Positions 14,634 to 21,994 of a stretch of DNA of 31,885 bases are shown in pieces (position 1 is the stretch's first letter; each line of letters begins with the position of its first letter). Source of the stretch: a virus. The notes beneath the pieces are model-generated. The model saw nothing but the letters and a program-made list of their open reading frames with translations. It had not been told where the DNA came from and ran no database searches. The stretch is taken from the IMG/VR virus record IMGVR_UViG_3300026484_000200, positions 1 to 31,885 of that record. One strand, given 5' to 3'. Position numbers and translations under genes: made by a program.

Positions 14634-14939
14634 TTACGGTTTAACTGGAAATTCTAAAGCATCAAAATCTGTACCATCATCAATATTATTTGTTAAATCT
14701 CTCAACTCTTGACGATACTTAGCCCAACTTTTCTTTTTTGAAACACTAAGAGGACTATCAACTGTTTGTGTCCAATCACTCTCAGATAACAAAACATCTC
14801 TTTGGTATCTAAATGCATTTAGTTTTGTTTCAAACTCACTTACACTATCTGTAGTGGTTAGATTAGCTTGAAACTCATCTAACTCCTCTATCTCTTGACT
14901 ACTCATTTTAACTTTCTTACCATTTAAAGATTTAAACAT
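14634..14939 (-). CDS. Tail (fibre) assembly chaperone
   Basis: 101 aa. The C-terminal half matches the phage tail assembly chaperone pattern: FRYQRDVLLSESDWTQTVDS, then KKSWAKYRQELRDLTNN and an ending with FPVKP. In this family the conserved RD-LL-SDW and YR-LRD motifs form a helical domain that helps tail fibre subunits fold or assemble. A GGAG ribosome site lies 7 nt before the ATG, inside the end of the fibre gene. Its place directly after two fibre-like genes is the usual fibre-chaperone order. Confidence 0.75.
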   Translation of the reverse strand: MFKSLNGKKVKMSSQEIEELDEFQANLTTTDSVSEFETKLNAFRYQRDVLLSESDWTQTVDSPLSVSKKKSWAKYRQELRDLTNNIDDGTDFDALEFPVKP

Positions 14940-14942
14940 AAA

Positions 14943-15842
14943 TTACTCTCCTACTTTCTTAGGTTTAAAATGCACAACCACTTTTACAGTTCCATTATAA
15001 AAATTACTACTACCCCATAATCTAATCCCGTATATATTTTTACGCCAAGCCGATTGATTAGAATAGTTAGACCATTGCCCTGTCTGTCTTTGTGGATAAG
15101 TAGAACAAGATGTATCCCAACCACTACATACATAAGAGATAACACCATTGCCTTTATAGCCATTACGATTCATCGGTCGAATAGGTATTTTTATCTCCAT
15201 GTTCACACCACCACCATAATATCCATAATCTTTATCACAAATCTCACTTTGAGTTGGAAACCAAATATAACTGTTGTTTGAGTTATGCGAAGCTTCAGCA
15301 TTTCTACTTGTTGAACCATAAAGTCTATGTTGTGTATATCCCATATAGCCAGATAAAACATTTTTAGAACTATCTAATGCATACATATACATATATGAGT
15401 TATTTGTAAAGTTTAATCCAGTTGTAACGACTTCAAGATAATCAACATCATTAAATTCAATATTAGTATCAGCAAGATTAAACTCTAACTGAGAGAAATT
15501 AGTATCGCCCTCATCTTTTAACATAAACTCTACAGATGGTACAGCAATACTAGATATAGCTTTATCAACAGCTTCTTCACCTTTTGCTATTAACTTTTTA
15601 CTCTCAGTAACAACCTTGTCATTTTGCTCTGCTACTTTAAGCATCTCCTCAAAAAACACCTTATTATGAGCATTAAGAACAGATGCTTTTGTTAAATCAC
15701 CCTCTTTCCATTTTCTCATCTTTCCAGCTTTAACCATATCATCCAAAACAGATGCTGCAACTGCTGATATATTTATCTCACCAGTTGTTGCATCTTTAAA
15801 TGTTGAACCCTCTTGGGCTTCTTGCATTTTTTCTAAAAGCAT
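14943..15842 (-). CDS. Tail fibre/receptor-binding protein candidate
   Basis: 299 aa. The N-terminal ~110 residues are helical with a short coiled coil (NKVFFEEMLKVAEQNDKVV) that probably trimerises. The rest is beta-rich and heavy in Tyr, Asn, Ser, Gly and Trp (NNSYMYMYALDSS, GYYGGGVNMEIKIPI, then GIRLWGSSNFYNG and a KVVVHFKPKK end), a composition common in receptor-binding tips. It overlaps the preceding 299-aa gene by one base and is followed by the assembly chaperone. The role as distal fibre is inferred from composition and gene order. Confidence 0.65.
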   Translation of the reverse strand: MLLEKMQEAQEGSTFKDATTGEINISAVAASVLDDMVKAGKMRKWKEGDLTKASVLNAHNKVFFEEMLKVAEQNDKVVTESKKLIAKGEEAVDKAISSIAVPSVEFMLKDEGDTNFSQLEFNLADTNIEFNDVDYLEVVTTGLNFTNNSYMYMYALDSSKNVLSGYMGYTQHRLYGSTSRNAEASHNSNNSYIWFPTQSEICDKDYGYYGGGVNMEIKIPIRPMNRNGYKGNGVISYVCSGWDTSCSTYPQRQTGQWSNYSNQSAWRKNIYGIRLWGSSNFYNGTVKVVVHFKPKKVGE

Positions 15843-16741
15843 TATTCAGTTACCTCTTTATTTATACCAACACCATCACCTATAACAAATGGCTCTTTAA
15901 TCATGTGCGATATAGAGATAACAACAGTAACTGGCTCTACCTCTGCATTGTGTGCTTTTTCAAGAATAAATCTCTTTGAGATAAGCTCTATGTCAAAACC
16001 ATCACCATCAACCTTAGATATATATGCATCAACATTTCTAGCACTAACACTCTCTATCTTAGCTATATAATCATCACCACTTGAAAACTCACCCAAATCA
16101 TTCAGTCTTAGATTGAAGTTAGCAGTACCACTACTTGTATCTATCACAAACTTTCTATTTGTAGTAACCTCAGTTTTGTTGATTCTCTCAACAATAGCTT
16201 TAAAGTTATCAAAAAAATCAGTATTAACACCAGCAAACTCTTTGTTTATCTCAATGATTTTAGCAGTTCTCTCACTTACATCAATATCTGTCTGATAAAC
16301 TTCATCCAGTGCAGCAAACTTTTTCTCTTGTGCATTGTGTGCTGATTGAAGTGCTAAGATATTATCGTAAAGTTTAGCTAAACCAACATTTGCATCTTTT
16401 CTGATTTTTGAGTTAGCACTAACAACCTCTTTACCAAACTGGTTAAAAGTTTCTTGTATATCTTTTTGAAAACCAACTGTATTTTCATTGATACTCTTAG
16501 CTAAAGTTTCAGCTGGTTTGTTGTAAGCATCTAAACTGTCAGCTTCCTCAGTACCATCAACTCCAACAAATGAAACCTCTTTAGGGTCAGCTATCTTTAT
16601 GCTTGTTATCGCTACCTCTGTAGATACTGGCTTCTCACCCAGTTCTACTATCTTGACATCATTCTGAGCCTCAAGAATCGCCTGAGCCTCTTTTTTACTA
16701 TCTATCTCTTCTTGAGATAATGTCTTTAACTCTTCAGCCAT
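15842..16741 (-). CDS. Tail fibre-like structural protein
   Basis: 299 aa from the ATG at 16741, which has AAGGA 7 nt upstream; a TTG 33 bases earlier would add 11 residues but has no good ribosome site. The N-terminus is acidic (MAEELKTLSQEEIDSKKEAQ), the middle (~75-190) is a long helical, probably coiled-coil shaft, and the C-terminal ~110 residues are beta-rich (GTANFNLRLNDLGEFSSGDD and a repeated I/V pattern). Same length as, and one base overlapping with, the next fibre-like gene. A proximal fibre or adaptor role is likely but no family is recognised. Confidence 0.6.
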   Translation of the reverse strand: MAEELKTLSQEEIDSKKEAQAILEAQNDVKIVELGEKPVSTEVAITSIKIADPKEVSFVGVDGTEEADSLDAYNKPAETLAKSINENTVGFQKDIQETFNQFGKEVVSANSKIRKDANVGLAKLYDNILALQSAHNAQEKKFAALDEVYQTDIDVSERTAKIIEINKEFAGVNTDFFDNFKAIVERINKTEVTTNRKFVIDTSSGTANFNLRLNDLGEFSSGDDYIAKIESVSARNVDAYISKVDGDGFDIELISKRFILEKAHNAEVEPVTVVISISHMIKEPFVIGDGVGINKEVTE

Positions 16742-16813
16742 AAATCTTTCCTTAGTTTGTTTTAGCTTCGTCAAGCTATATGGAGAACTCCTTAGAAATC
16801 ACCTAAATAATCT

Positions 16814-17119
16814 CTAAGAATCCTCTTTAATAAACCTCTGTAAAAACTTTTGTAAATTTAAAATATTTGAATTTAAAGTATTTAGTATCTCGCCAAGTTC
16901 CTCTTTTTTAGTACCATTATCAACAACAACAGATTTTATACCTTCAAGATTATCACTATAACCACGAAGTTCATCTTTTATAGCCCTAAGAGTTTCTTTC
17001 TGAGATGTTTGTATCTCGCTTTTAAGAATCTTTATTGTTTCTACCTGAGAGGTAGCTATAGCTTCTTTCATATCTTTAAAAAGTCTTCTTAAAACCTCAC
17101 TATCACTTATTTCTGGCAT
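16814..17119 (-). CDS. Small coiled-coil protein of the tail module
   Basis: 101 aa, almost entirely helical with heptad spacing (KDMKEAIATSQVETIKILKS and LNTLNSNILNLQKFLQRFIK). The repeated TSQ-ET units at ~18-45 suggest a short internal duplication. GGAG lies 5 nt before the ATG. It overlaps the previous 60-aa gene by 13 bp. Function unknown; small coiled-coil proteins in this position often act as spacers or connectors in fibres. Confidence 0.55.
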   Translation of the reverse strand: MPEISDSEVLRRLFKDMKEAIATSQVETIKILKSEIQTSQKETLRAIKDELRGYSDNLEGIKSVVVDNGTKKEELGEILNTLNSNILNLQKFLQRFIKEDS

Positions 17120-17289
17120 AAAATCTCCTTTTTTATCTTTTCATACTCTTCTGAGGTCATGGTGTTTTTATCGCTAACAACACCATCAACCCTCAAATCT
17201 TTTTTAAACTCAACATCATTCTTTATAACTAGCTTTTCCACCAAGTTTAAAGAGGTGCTTATAGTTCCACTTCTTAAACTACTTATCAT
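17107..17289 (-). CDS. Small hypothetical protein, tail module
   Basis: 60 aa from the ATG at 17289; a TTG one codon upstream is the alternative. It begins MISSLRSGTI, has LNLVEKLVIKNDVEFKKDLR in the middle and a charged C-terminal helix. It overlaps the previous gene by 11 bp and the next by 13 bp, so the three small genes are translationally linked. The KNDVEFKKDLRVDG pattern resembles the head region of short fibre or baseplate-type proteins, but this is too short to assign. Confidence 0.5.
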   Translation of the reverse strand: MISSLRSGTISTSLNLVEKLVIKNDVEFKKDLRVDGVVSDKNTMTSEEYEKIKKEILCQK

Positions 17290-17542
17290 CAATGCTTACC
17301 GAGTAAAGAACATTCACATCACCATCAACTTCAACAAAACTACCATCTCTTAAAAAAAGTTTATGAGATATAAACCTATCCTCTTTTGGTTGCATCTCAA
17401 CCTCTGCAAACTGTGTTCTCACTCCGACCCTATTTAAAAACAAACCTACATTAACAACCTCTGTAGTTTGATTAAAAAGTATCATCCCAACAAGTGCAAC
17501 CTCTTTACCTACAGTATCTAGCTTAGTTACAGTATCTAACAT
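17279..17542 (-). CDS. Small beta-rich hypothetical protein, tail module
   Basis: 87 aa with alternating hydrophobic strands (KEVALVGMILFNQTTEVVNV, then RTQFAEVEMQPKEDRFISHK) and an acidic C-terminus. It looks like a compact beta domain, as in small head-tail or baseplate proteins, but no family is recognised. It begins 2 bp after the stop of the 592-aa tail protein and overlaps the following gene by 11 bp. Confidence 0.55.
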   Translation of the reverse strand: MLDTVTKLDTVGKEVALVGMILFNQTTEVVNVGLFLNRVGVRTQFAEVEMQPKEDRFISHKLFLRDGSFVEVDGDVNVLYSVSIDDK

Positions 17543-17544
17543 CT

Positions 17545-19323
17545 TTAAAACCTATAACTATATTTTTTAGAAGTTTGCCACTCATAAACAGCTGCATGAT
17601 TTATAGTTTTATATGTTGCTGGTATAGTTCTAGTTTTACTAACTTTAACTGTTTTAGGACTATCTGGACACTCACCCTGATAATTAGTCTTTGTAGCATC
17701 ACCCCAAGTGTCCGTATGTGACTGACCACAACCAGACCATTCACTAACTCCACCAGCCCACCAGTAACATCTCATAACACAATTTTCTGTATAATTTTCT
17801 GTATATGAAGCTCTATCGATAACTCTTTCACTCCAAGCATTTGCTATTTTTACATAGTTAGTTTCATCCTTATAAACACCTGTATTATCTATGCTAAAAC
17901 CAACACTTTTTAGATAATTTTTTGCTTTTGCAACCATAACAGAACAACCACCATGACCCAATGCACCAAATGCAATAGTTTCATTTAAAACTGCTTGTGT
18001 ATATCCAACCCTAATAGTTTCATCATACCAGTATGCAAAACCTGCACTACCTATATACTCACGACCTAGAACATCTTTATATGCTTTAGCTACCATCTTT
18101 TGAGTAGTATCAGTAGTATCAATTCTGATATAACCACCTGATAACCCTTGTGCTTTTATACACTCATCATCAGATGGTAACTCCTCATCAAAATACAACT
18201 TAAACCTACCATCAGCACTATATTCAGCCTCTTTTGCTTGTATAGTTTCACTAAAAGTAAACACCTTGCTCTTACCACTCAACTTATGAGTAACCTTAGC
18301 TTTAACATCATAAACTTGTGTGTCAATAGTTCTACTCTTTTTATCAGCTGGAGCAAACTCAACATCATAAACTGCATCACTAGGTGTGTTGGTTCTGTTA
18401 AAAACATCTACACCATCAAAAACATCTATAACTATAGAAGCTTCATTAAATGTATATAATTTCTTTTCACCATTAGAATTATTTACAACAGTAGCATTAA
18501 CAACATAACTACTTAGTTCGTATTCTCTTTTTACATCAGCTGGTTCAAAAGTGATGCTGTAACCATCAGGTAAAAAGTATTTAACCCTACTTGTAACACT
18601 AACCTCTTTTGAAAAGTTAGGGTAATTTACTTCTAGCCAATCCCTAGCTTTAGATGATGCAAGTACACATAAATTATCTTCTAGTGAAGCATTAGCTATA
18701 GCAAGTTTTAAAGTATCATCATCCCAACCCTTAGATTTTAACTCTTGGACCCAATACTCTAAACCCTCACTACCAACATAAGCACGACCTAAAACCTCTT
18801 GATAAGCTGACATAACTATAACATCTTCATCATCATCTTTTGGCTTTACAAACCTCTTGTTTTCACGAAGCTTTATAGTCTTACACTCACTATCACTAAC
18901 ATCAGACATATCATAAAACTCACGACCATACTTGTCATGTGTTTGAACTACTGGGTAAGCTGTTTCCACAAAATCATACCTATGTGTATCACCACTCTCT
19001 TTATGCGTGACTATGGCACTAACAAGATAACTCTCTTGAACTGCAACCGTTTTTATACTAGCTGGGTCATAAACTACACCATAACCATTTGGTAAGACCT
19101 TATCCCTATAATCAACATTGATACCATCAAAATAATCAACCTCCACAACATCATCAACAATATTATCATCACAATCACCCATACACCCACTAGGCTTATC
19201 AACAACAACACTACCACCAGCACTAAACTCTTCACCTGTAAGCTTCTTATATATCTCTAACATATTTGGATACTTAACATTAGCTATATCCACAACCATT
19301 GAAACAAAACTTTTTTTTGACAT
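17545..19323 (-). CDS. Large tail protein with two DUF4214-like modules
   Basis: 592 aa. Two DUF4214-type modules are visible at ~170-215 (AYQEVLGRAYVGSEGLEYWV) and ~410-455 (AYKDVLGREYIGSAGFAYWY), each with the family's LGR-x-x-x-G-x-x-YW signature. Between them and before the first are three similar beta domains (~75-130, ~245-300, ~310-365), each with a DG/NG-YGV or YSITFEPAD-like strand, a Y-V-A-V pattern and a K/T-Y-F-E end, suggesting duplication. The C-terminal ~110 residues are Cys/Trp/Tyr-rich (NCVMRCYWWAGGVSEWSGCG). DUF4214 occurs in bacterial adhesins and phage tail proteins. It is the largest tail gene, begins after an AGGGG site, and lies between adaptor-like genes and the small fibre genes, so it may be the main tail appendage or spike. 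The exact role is unknown. Confidence 0.7.
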   Translation of the reverse strand: MSKKSFVSMVVDIANVKYPNMLEIYKKLTGEEFSAGGSVVVDKPSGCMGDCDDNIVDDVVEVDYFDGINVDYRDKVLPNGYGVVYDPASIKTVAVQESYLVSAIVTHKESGDTHRYDFVETAYPVVQTHDKYGREFYDMSDVSDSECKTIKLRENKRFVKPKDDDEDVIVMSAYQEVLGRAYVGSEGLEYWVQELKSKGWDDDTLKLAIANASLEDNLCVLASSKARDWLEVNYPNFSKEVSVTSRVKYFLPDGYSITFEPADVKREYELSSYVVNATVVNNSNGEKKLYTFNEASIVIDVFDGVDVFNRTNTPSDAVYDVEFAPADKKSRTIDTQVYDVKAKVTHKLSGKSKVFTFSETIQAKEAEYSADGRFKLYFDEELPSDDECIKAQGLSGGYIRIDTTDTTQKMVAKAYKDVLGREYIGSAGFAYWYDETIRVGYTQAVLNETIAFGALGHGGCSVMVAKAKNYLKSVGFSIDNTGVYKDETNYVKIANAWSERVIDRASYTENYTENCVMRCYWWAGGVSEWSGCGQSHTDTWGDATKTNYQGECPDSPKTVKVSKTRTIPATYKTINHAAVYEWQTSKKYSYRF

Positions 19324-19334
19324 CTTTTTGACCC

Positions 19335-19793
19335 CTAACTTAAAATAAGTGCCGTTTTCTTAGCTTTTTCTATAGCTAATGCGACACCATCATCAACTAT
19401 GCTCTGAGTATCTGATTTCAACTTCTCTAAAGAACCAAGTGCTTCAACAATACTAATAGCCTCAGCTTTAAAATCAACCTCTTTAAATATCTCATCAACA
19501 GCTTGTGAATTAGGATCTAAACTCTCAACAACTCCAAAAAGTAAACTGTCAAGATTTTTAAATGCTAAATTGTTATTACCATCTTCATCAGCCCACTTTA
19601 GATAACCATTTATAAACTGCTGGTGTGACCTACTTATCTCAAAAACTTCACCAGCTAAATACCTATCTAAAATGAGTATAAAATCTACATCAAAATCATA
19701 ACTTGCACCACCAATAGCATTAGTGGCACAATATGGTTTTTTAAAACCATGCACTTTAAGCATTTTGTCTATATTCTCATTTCTATACATCAT
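19335..19793 (-). CDS. Head-tail region protein, unknown
   Basis: 152 aa from the ATG at 19793 (a second ATG follows at once); GGAG lies 4-7 nt upstream inside the previous gene, whose stop overlaps by 11 bp. An upstream TTG/ATG giving 169 aa would add a hydrophobic stretch read out of frame from the previous gene and is unlikely. It has a mixed N-terminal half (GFKKPYCATNAIGGASYDFD) and an acidic helical C-terminal half ending in Ala/Lys-rich helices. Position after the adaptor-like gene suggests a virion connector or tail-stub protein; no family recognised. Confidence 0.55.
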   Translation of the reverse strand: MMYRNENIDKMLKVHGFKKPYCATNAIGGASYDFDVDFILILDRYLAGEVFEISRSHQQFINGYLKWADEDGNNNLAFKNLDSLLFGVVESLDPNSQAVDEIFKEVDFKAEAISIVEALGSLEKLKSDTQSIVDDGVALAIEKAKKTALILS

Positions 19794-20178
19794 CACTCTC
19801 CATGGCACGATATAAAGTCCAACGATAATTATGCATAAACTCATTTGCTCGTGCTAAACACTTAACCATAACACTTTTGTCTTTAGCTATATAACTAGCA
19901 ACAACATTAACAACAGCTAAACATAAAGATTCATCTATATCTATAAAATCATCATCATTTTCAGGTAAGAGAGGCACTCTTATAAATTGCCCCTCTTTGT
20001 TTAAAGCTATTAAAATATCATCTGCACTATCATCACTAACTAAACTCAAAGCAAAACATTCTATTGCAACTGCATTAAGTGCTTGTCGCAACAAAGGTAA
20101 AAGCAACGCATCATCACCCTTAGTTCTATCACTCAAGAGTAAAGCATTTAGATGTGTTTTAAAAGTGCCATAAGTCAT
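19783..20178 (-). CDS. Head completion/adaptor-like protein
   Basis: 131 aa, mainly helical: MTYGTFKTHLNALLLSDRTK, LLPLLRQALNAVAIECFALS, an acidic loop ENDDDFIDIDESLCLAVVN and a helix ending with NYRWTLYRAM. The pattern (helices, acidic connector loop, second helix with Y/W) resembles podophage-like adaptor proteins encoded directly after the capsid gene. It starts 2 bp after the capsid stop and its end overlaps the next gene by 11 bp. The assignment is mainly from size and position. Confidence 0.5.
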   Translation of the reverse strand: MTYGTFKTHLNALLLSDRTKGDDALLLPLLRQALNAVAIECFALSLVSDDSADDILIALNKEGQFIRVPLLPENDDDFIDIDESLCLAVVNVVASYIAKDKSVMVKCLARANEFMHNYRWTLYRAMESDDV

Positions 20179-20180
20179 AG

Positions 20181-21098
20181 TTAAACTTTTATGTTTTCCA
20201 TCTTACAAACAGCAAAAGGGTTATTAACTCTTAAAGTAGCTTCCGTAATTATCTCTTTTTCAACAGCATCTTTAACTCTTCCTAACTCTTCATCTTTTGT
20301 TAGTCTTTGGTAAACAAATGCAAGTGATGGCATATTTACACCAAACATTAAACCCTGCTCAACAAAACGAGAGTAAACAATCTTTATATTTGGACTATAA
20401 GCAAGATTTTTAACCTCAGTATAGTTAGGGAACTCAACAACCTTACCACCAGCACCACGACGAACTTGTGCTTTAAACAAATCATCAATCTGGTCTTTAA
20501 CCAAATCATTAACATAGATATGAGTAACAGGCATACCCTTATCAGTACCACCTATTTTTGCAAAATTTCTAAGTAAAGTGTCACTCATAATATTGTCATC
20601 TGCATCGATTGTGTTCTCTGTAACACACCAATGATCAAGTGAACCCATACGACCAGCTACATCATTAGCTTTGTCCTCTTGAACAGGTGCTTGATCAAGT
20701 GCGAAAAGTGAACGCTCTATAGTAAGTCTATGATTTATAGCTGCCATTGTTTTTTGTCTTGCTAACTCAGCTTTACCCTCAACATTTTGAGCATCTTCCA
20801 TGCTTCCCTCAATCCCATAAGTATCTTTAAAAATTTCATAATGATTAAGAGAATTACTATAGCCCCAGCTCTCAGCCTCAGCTGGTGCAGAACCACCAAG
20901 AAAACCAGCACTAGATTTACCAGTTGGCATATCTTCATATCTCCAACTATGACCTTTCCATCTCTCAGCCTTTCTACTAGGCATATACTTATTTATAGCA
21001 CTAAAAAAAGGTGTATCTACAGCACCTAACTTTGCTATTTTCTCATAGAGGTCATCTTGACCACCACCCCAACTTTTCAGATTTACCAATCCCTGCAT
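20181..21098 (-). CDS. Major capsid protein (HK97-fold, SU10-like/DUF5309-like)
   Basis: 305 aa. The N-terminal part DDLYEKIAKLGAVDTPFFSA followed by a Trp-rich segment (ERWKGHSWRYEDMPTGK) matches the SU10-type major capsid family, in which the dTPF motif is highly conserved. A central Gly/Ala/Asp domain and THIYVNDLVKDQIDDLFKAQ follow, and a C-terminal beta domain (YSPNIKIVYSRFVEQGLMFG). The ATG has a strong AAGGAG site 6 nt upstream. It comes after a scaffold candidate and before the adaptor-like gene, the standard order. HK97-fold subunits assemble the icosahedral shell. Confidence 0.8.
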   Translation of the reverse strand: MQGLVNLKSWGGGQDDLYEKIAKLGAVDTPFFSAINKYMPSRKAERWKGHSWRYEDMPTGKSSAGFLGGSAPAEAESWGYSNSLNHYEIFKDTYGIEGSMEDAQNVEGKAELARQKTMAAINHRLTIERSLFALDQAPVQEDKANDVAGRMGSLDHWCVTENTIDADDNIMSDTLLRNFAKIGGTDKGMPVTHIYVNDLVKDQIDDLFKAQVRRGAGGKVVEFPNYTEVKNLAYSPNIKIVYSRFVEQGLMFGVNMPSLAFVYQRLTKDEELGRVKDAVEKEIITEATLRVNNPFAVCKMENIKV

Positions 21099-21107
21099 CT
21101 ACTCTCC

Positions 21108-21683
21108 TTAATTTAAAAAGTGTGATTGTTCATCAACACTTAACAACTCACCTTTAGCAAGTTTATCTTCAAACTCTTTATCTCTGTTCTCAGCTCCATC
21201 ACCTCGACCAAAGTTAAACTCATCATTTACAACATCTTTTGTAGCAAACTCTCTACTCCAAAGAAGTTCCCAACCAACAGGATTGTTATATTGCTCTGCT
21301 TCTTGTGGGTTATCTTTAGCCATCTCTTTTAGATGCTCTTCAATCTTACCTATATCAAAATCATCATAACGACTCTGTATAGTTTCAACAGCACTAGCTA
21401 TCAACTTGTCCTGCTCCTGAGCAGCTATATACTCTTTGAGTTCTGCAACCGTCTGTTTTAAATCATCTCCATCAGTATCAGAAGAAGTATCATCGGCATC
21501 AGAAGAAGTATCATCTCCATCAGTATCAGAAGAAGTATCATCAGCATCAGAAGAAGTATCATCTCCATCAGTATCAGAAGAAGTATCATCTCCACCACCT
21601 GCACCATCATCATCAACAACTTTAAGAGTTAAAAATGAAAACAAAAAAGACCAAATGGCAAAAATTCCAAATCTACTCTTCAT
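21108..21683 (-). CDS. Scaffold-like protein with Asp/Ser repeat
   Basis: 191 aa. The C-terminal ~120 residues are acidic and helical (ELKEYIAAQEQDKLIASAVE, a Y-rich bridge, NNPVGWELLWSREFATKDVV and a DKLAKGELLSVDEQ end), as expected of a capsid scaffolding protein placed directly before the capsid gene. Residues ~24-75 are a repetitive Asp/Ser/Thr linker. Residues 5-22 (FGIFAIWSFLFSFLTLKV) are strongly hydrophobic, which is unusual in a scaffold. The ATG overlaps the upstream 85-aa gene by 11 bp. It ends 10 bp before the capsid ATG. The C-terminal part is the firmer evidence; the N-terminus could be a membrane anchor or a start chosen too far upstream. Confidence 0.6.
   Translation of the reverse strand: MKSRFGIFAIWSFLFSFLTLKVVDDDGAGGGDDTSSDTDGDDTSSDADDTSSDTDGDDTSSDADDTSSDTDGDDLKQTVAELKEYIAAQEQDKLIASAVETIQSRYDDFDIGKIEEHLKEMAKDNPQEAEQYNNPVGWELLWSREFATKDVVNDEFNFGRGDGAENRDKEFEDKLAKGELLSVDEQSHFLN
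21463..21585. repeat. Tandem coding repeat, alternating 27- and 21-bp units
   Basis: Three 27-bp units (21463-21489, 21511-21537, 21559-21585; TCATCTCCATCAGTATCA plus a tail) alternate with two 21-bp units (21490-21510, 21538-21558). The 48-bp composite period encodes DDTSSDTDG/DDTSSDA blocks in the scaffold-like gene on the minus strand. Copies are nearly identical, consistent with recent expansion or slippage. Confidence 0.85.
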
Positions 21684-21930
21684 CTATCTCTTCCTCTTTA
21701 TCTTGCATATCATCTAAGATAACATCTTCATCTATCTCTTTTTTATCTTTTGATTTAGGAGGGTTACGAGGTGCTTTCTTCTTTATAAACACCTCTCTAC
21801 TTTGAACATCTTGTAAAAGAGTATCACCAACTTCTGCCTTTATATTAGACTTTTTACCTTTGTCAGTTTCAACGATACCACTAGCATGTATCTTGACAAC
21901 TCGCCCTAATAACTTTGGTTTAACAGCCAT
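21673..21930 (-). CDS. Small KOW-like/acidic-tail hypothetical protein
   Basis: 85 aa. The N-terminal ~45 residues are beta-rich and basic (MAVKPKLLGRVVKIHASGIV, then GKKSNIKAEVGDTLLQDVQS); the C-terminal ~35 are very acidic and Lys-rich (DEDVILDDMQDKEEEIDEE), probably disordered. The fold may be a small beta-barrel, but I do not assign a family. GGAG lies about 7 nt before the ATG. Promoter copy B is just upstream, so this gene opens the scaffold-capsid unit. Confidence 0.55.
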   Translation of the reverse strand: MAVKPKLLGRVVKIHASGIVETDKGKKSNIKAEVGDTLLQDVQSREVFIKKKAPRNPPKSKDKKEIDEDVILDDMQDKEEEIDEE

Positions 21931-21958
21931 AAAAAAACTCCTTGAATATTAAAAGATA

Positions 21959-21991
21959 ATTCTAATAAGTATCTTTTGCTATTTTGTCAAT
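21959..21991 (-). promoter_or_regulatory. Late-type promoter element, copy B
   Basis: Minus-strand TTGACAAAATAGC (TGACA = complement of 21985-21989) is followed after exactly 20 nt by TAGAAT (complement of 21959-21964), 29 nt before the ATG of the 85-aa gene. It lies in the gap after the portal gene and would drive the scaffold-capsid-tail block. Confidence 0.65.
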
Positions 21992-21994
21992 CAA

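Noticed and set aside
16791-16818. 6-bp inverted repeat CTTAGA/TCTAAG ahead of the 299-aa fibre gene
   Set aside because: Short stem with a 16-nt loop and no T-run on the minus strand; could easily be chance in AT-rich DNA.
21463-21585. CRISPR-like array
   Set aside because: Units alternate without unique spacers and are in frame within a coding sequence; it is a coding tandem repeat.
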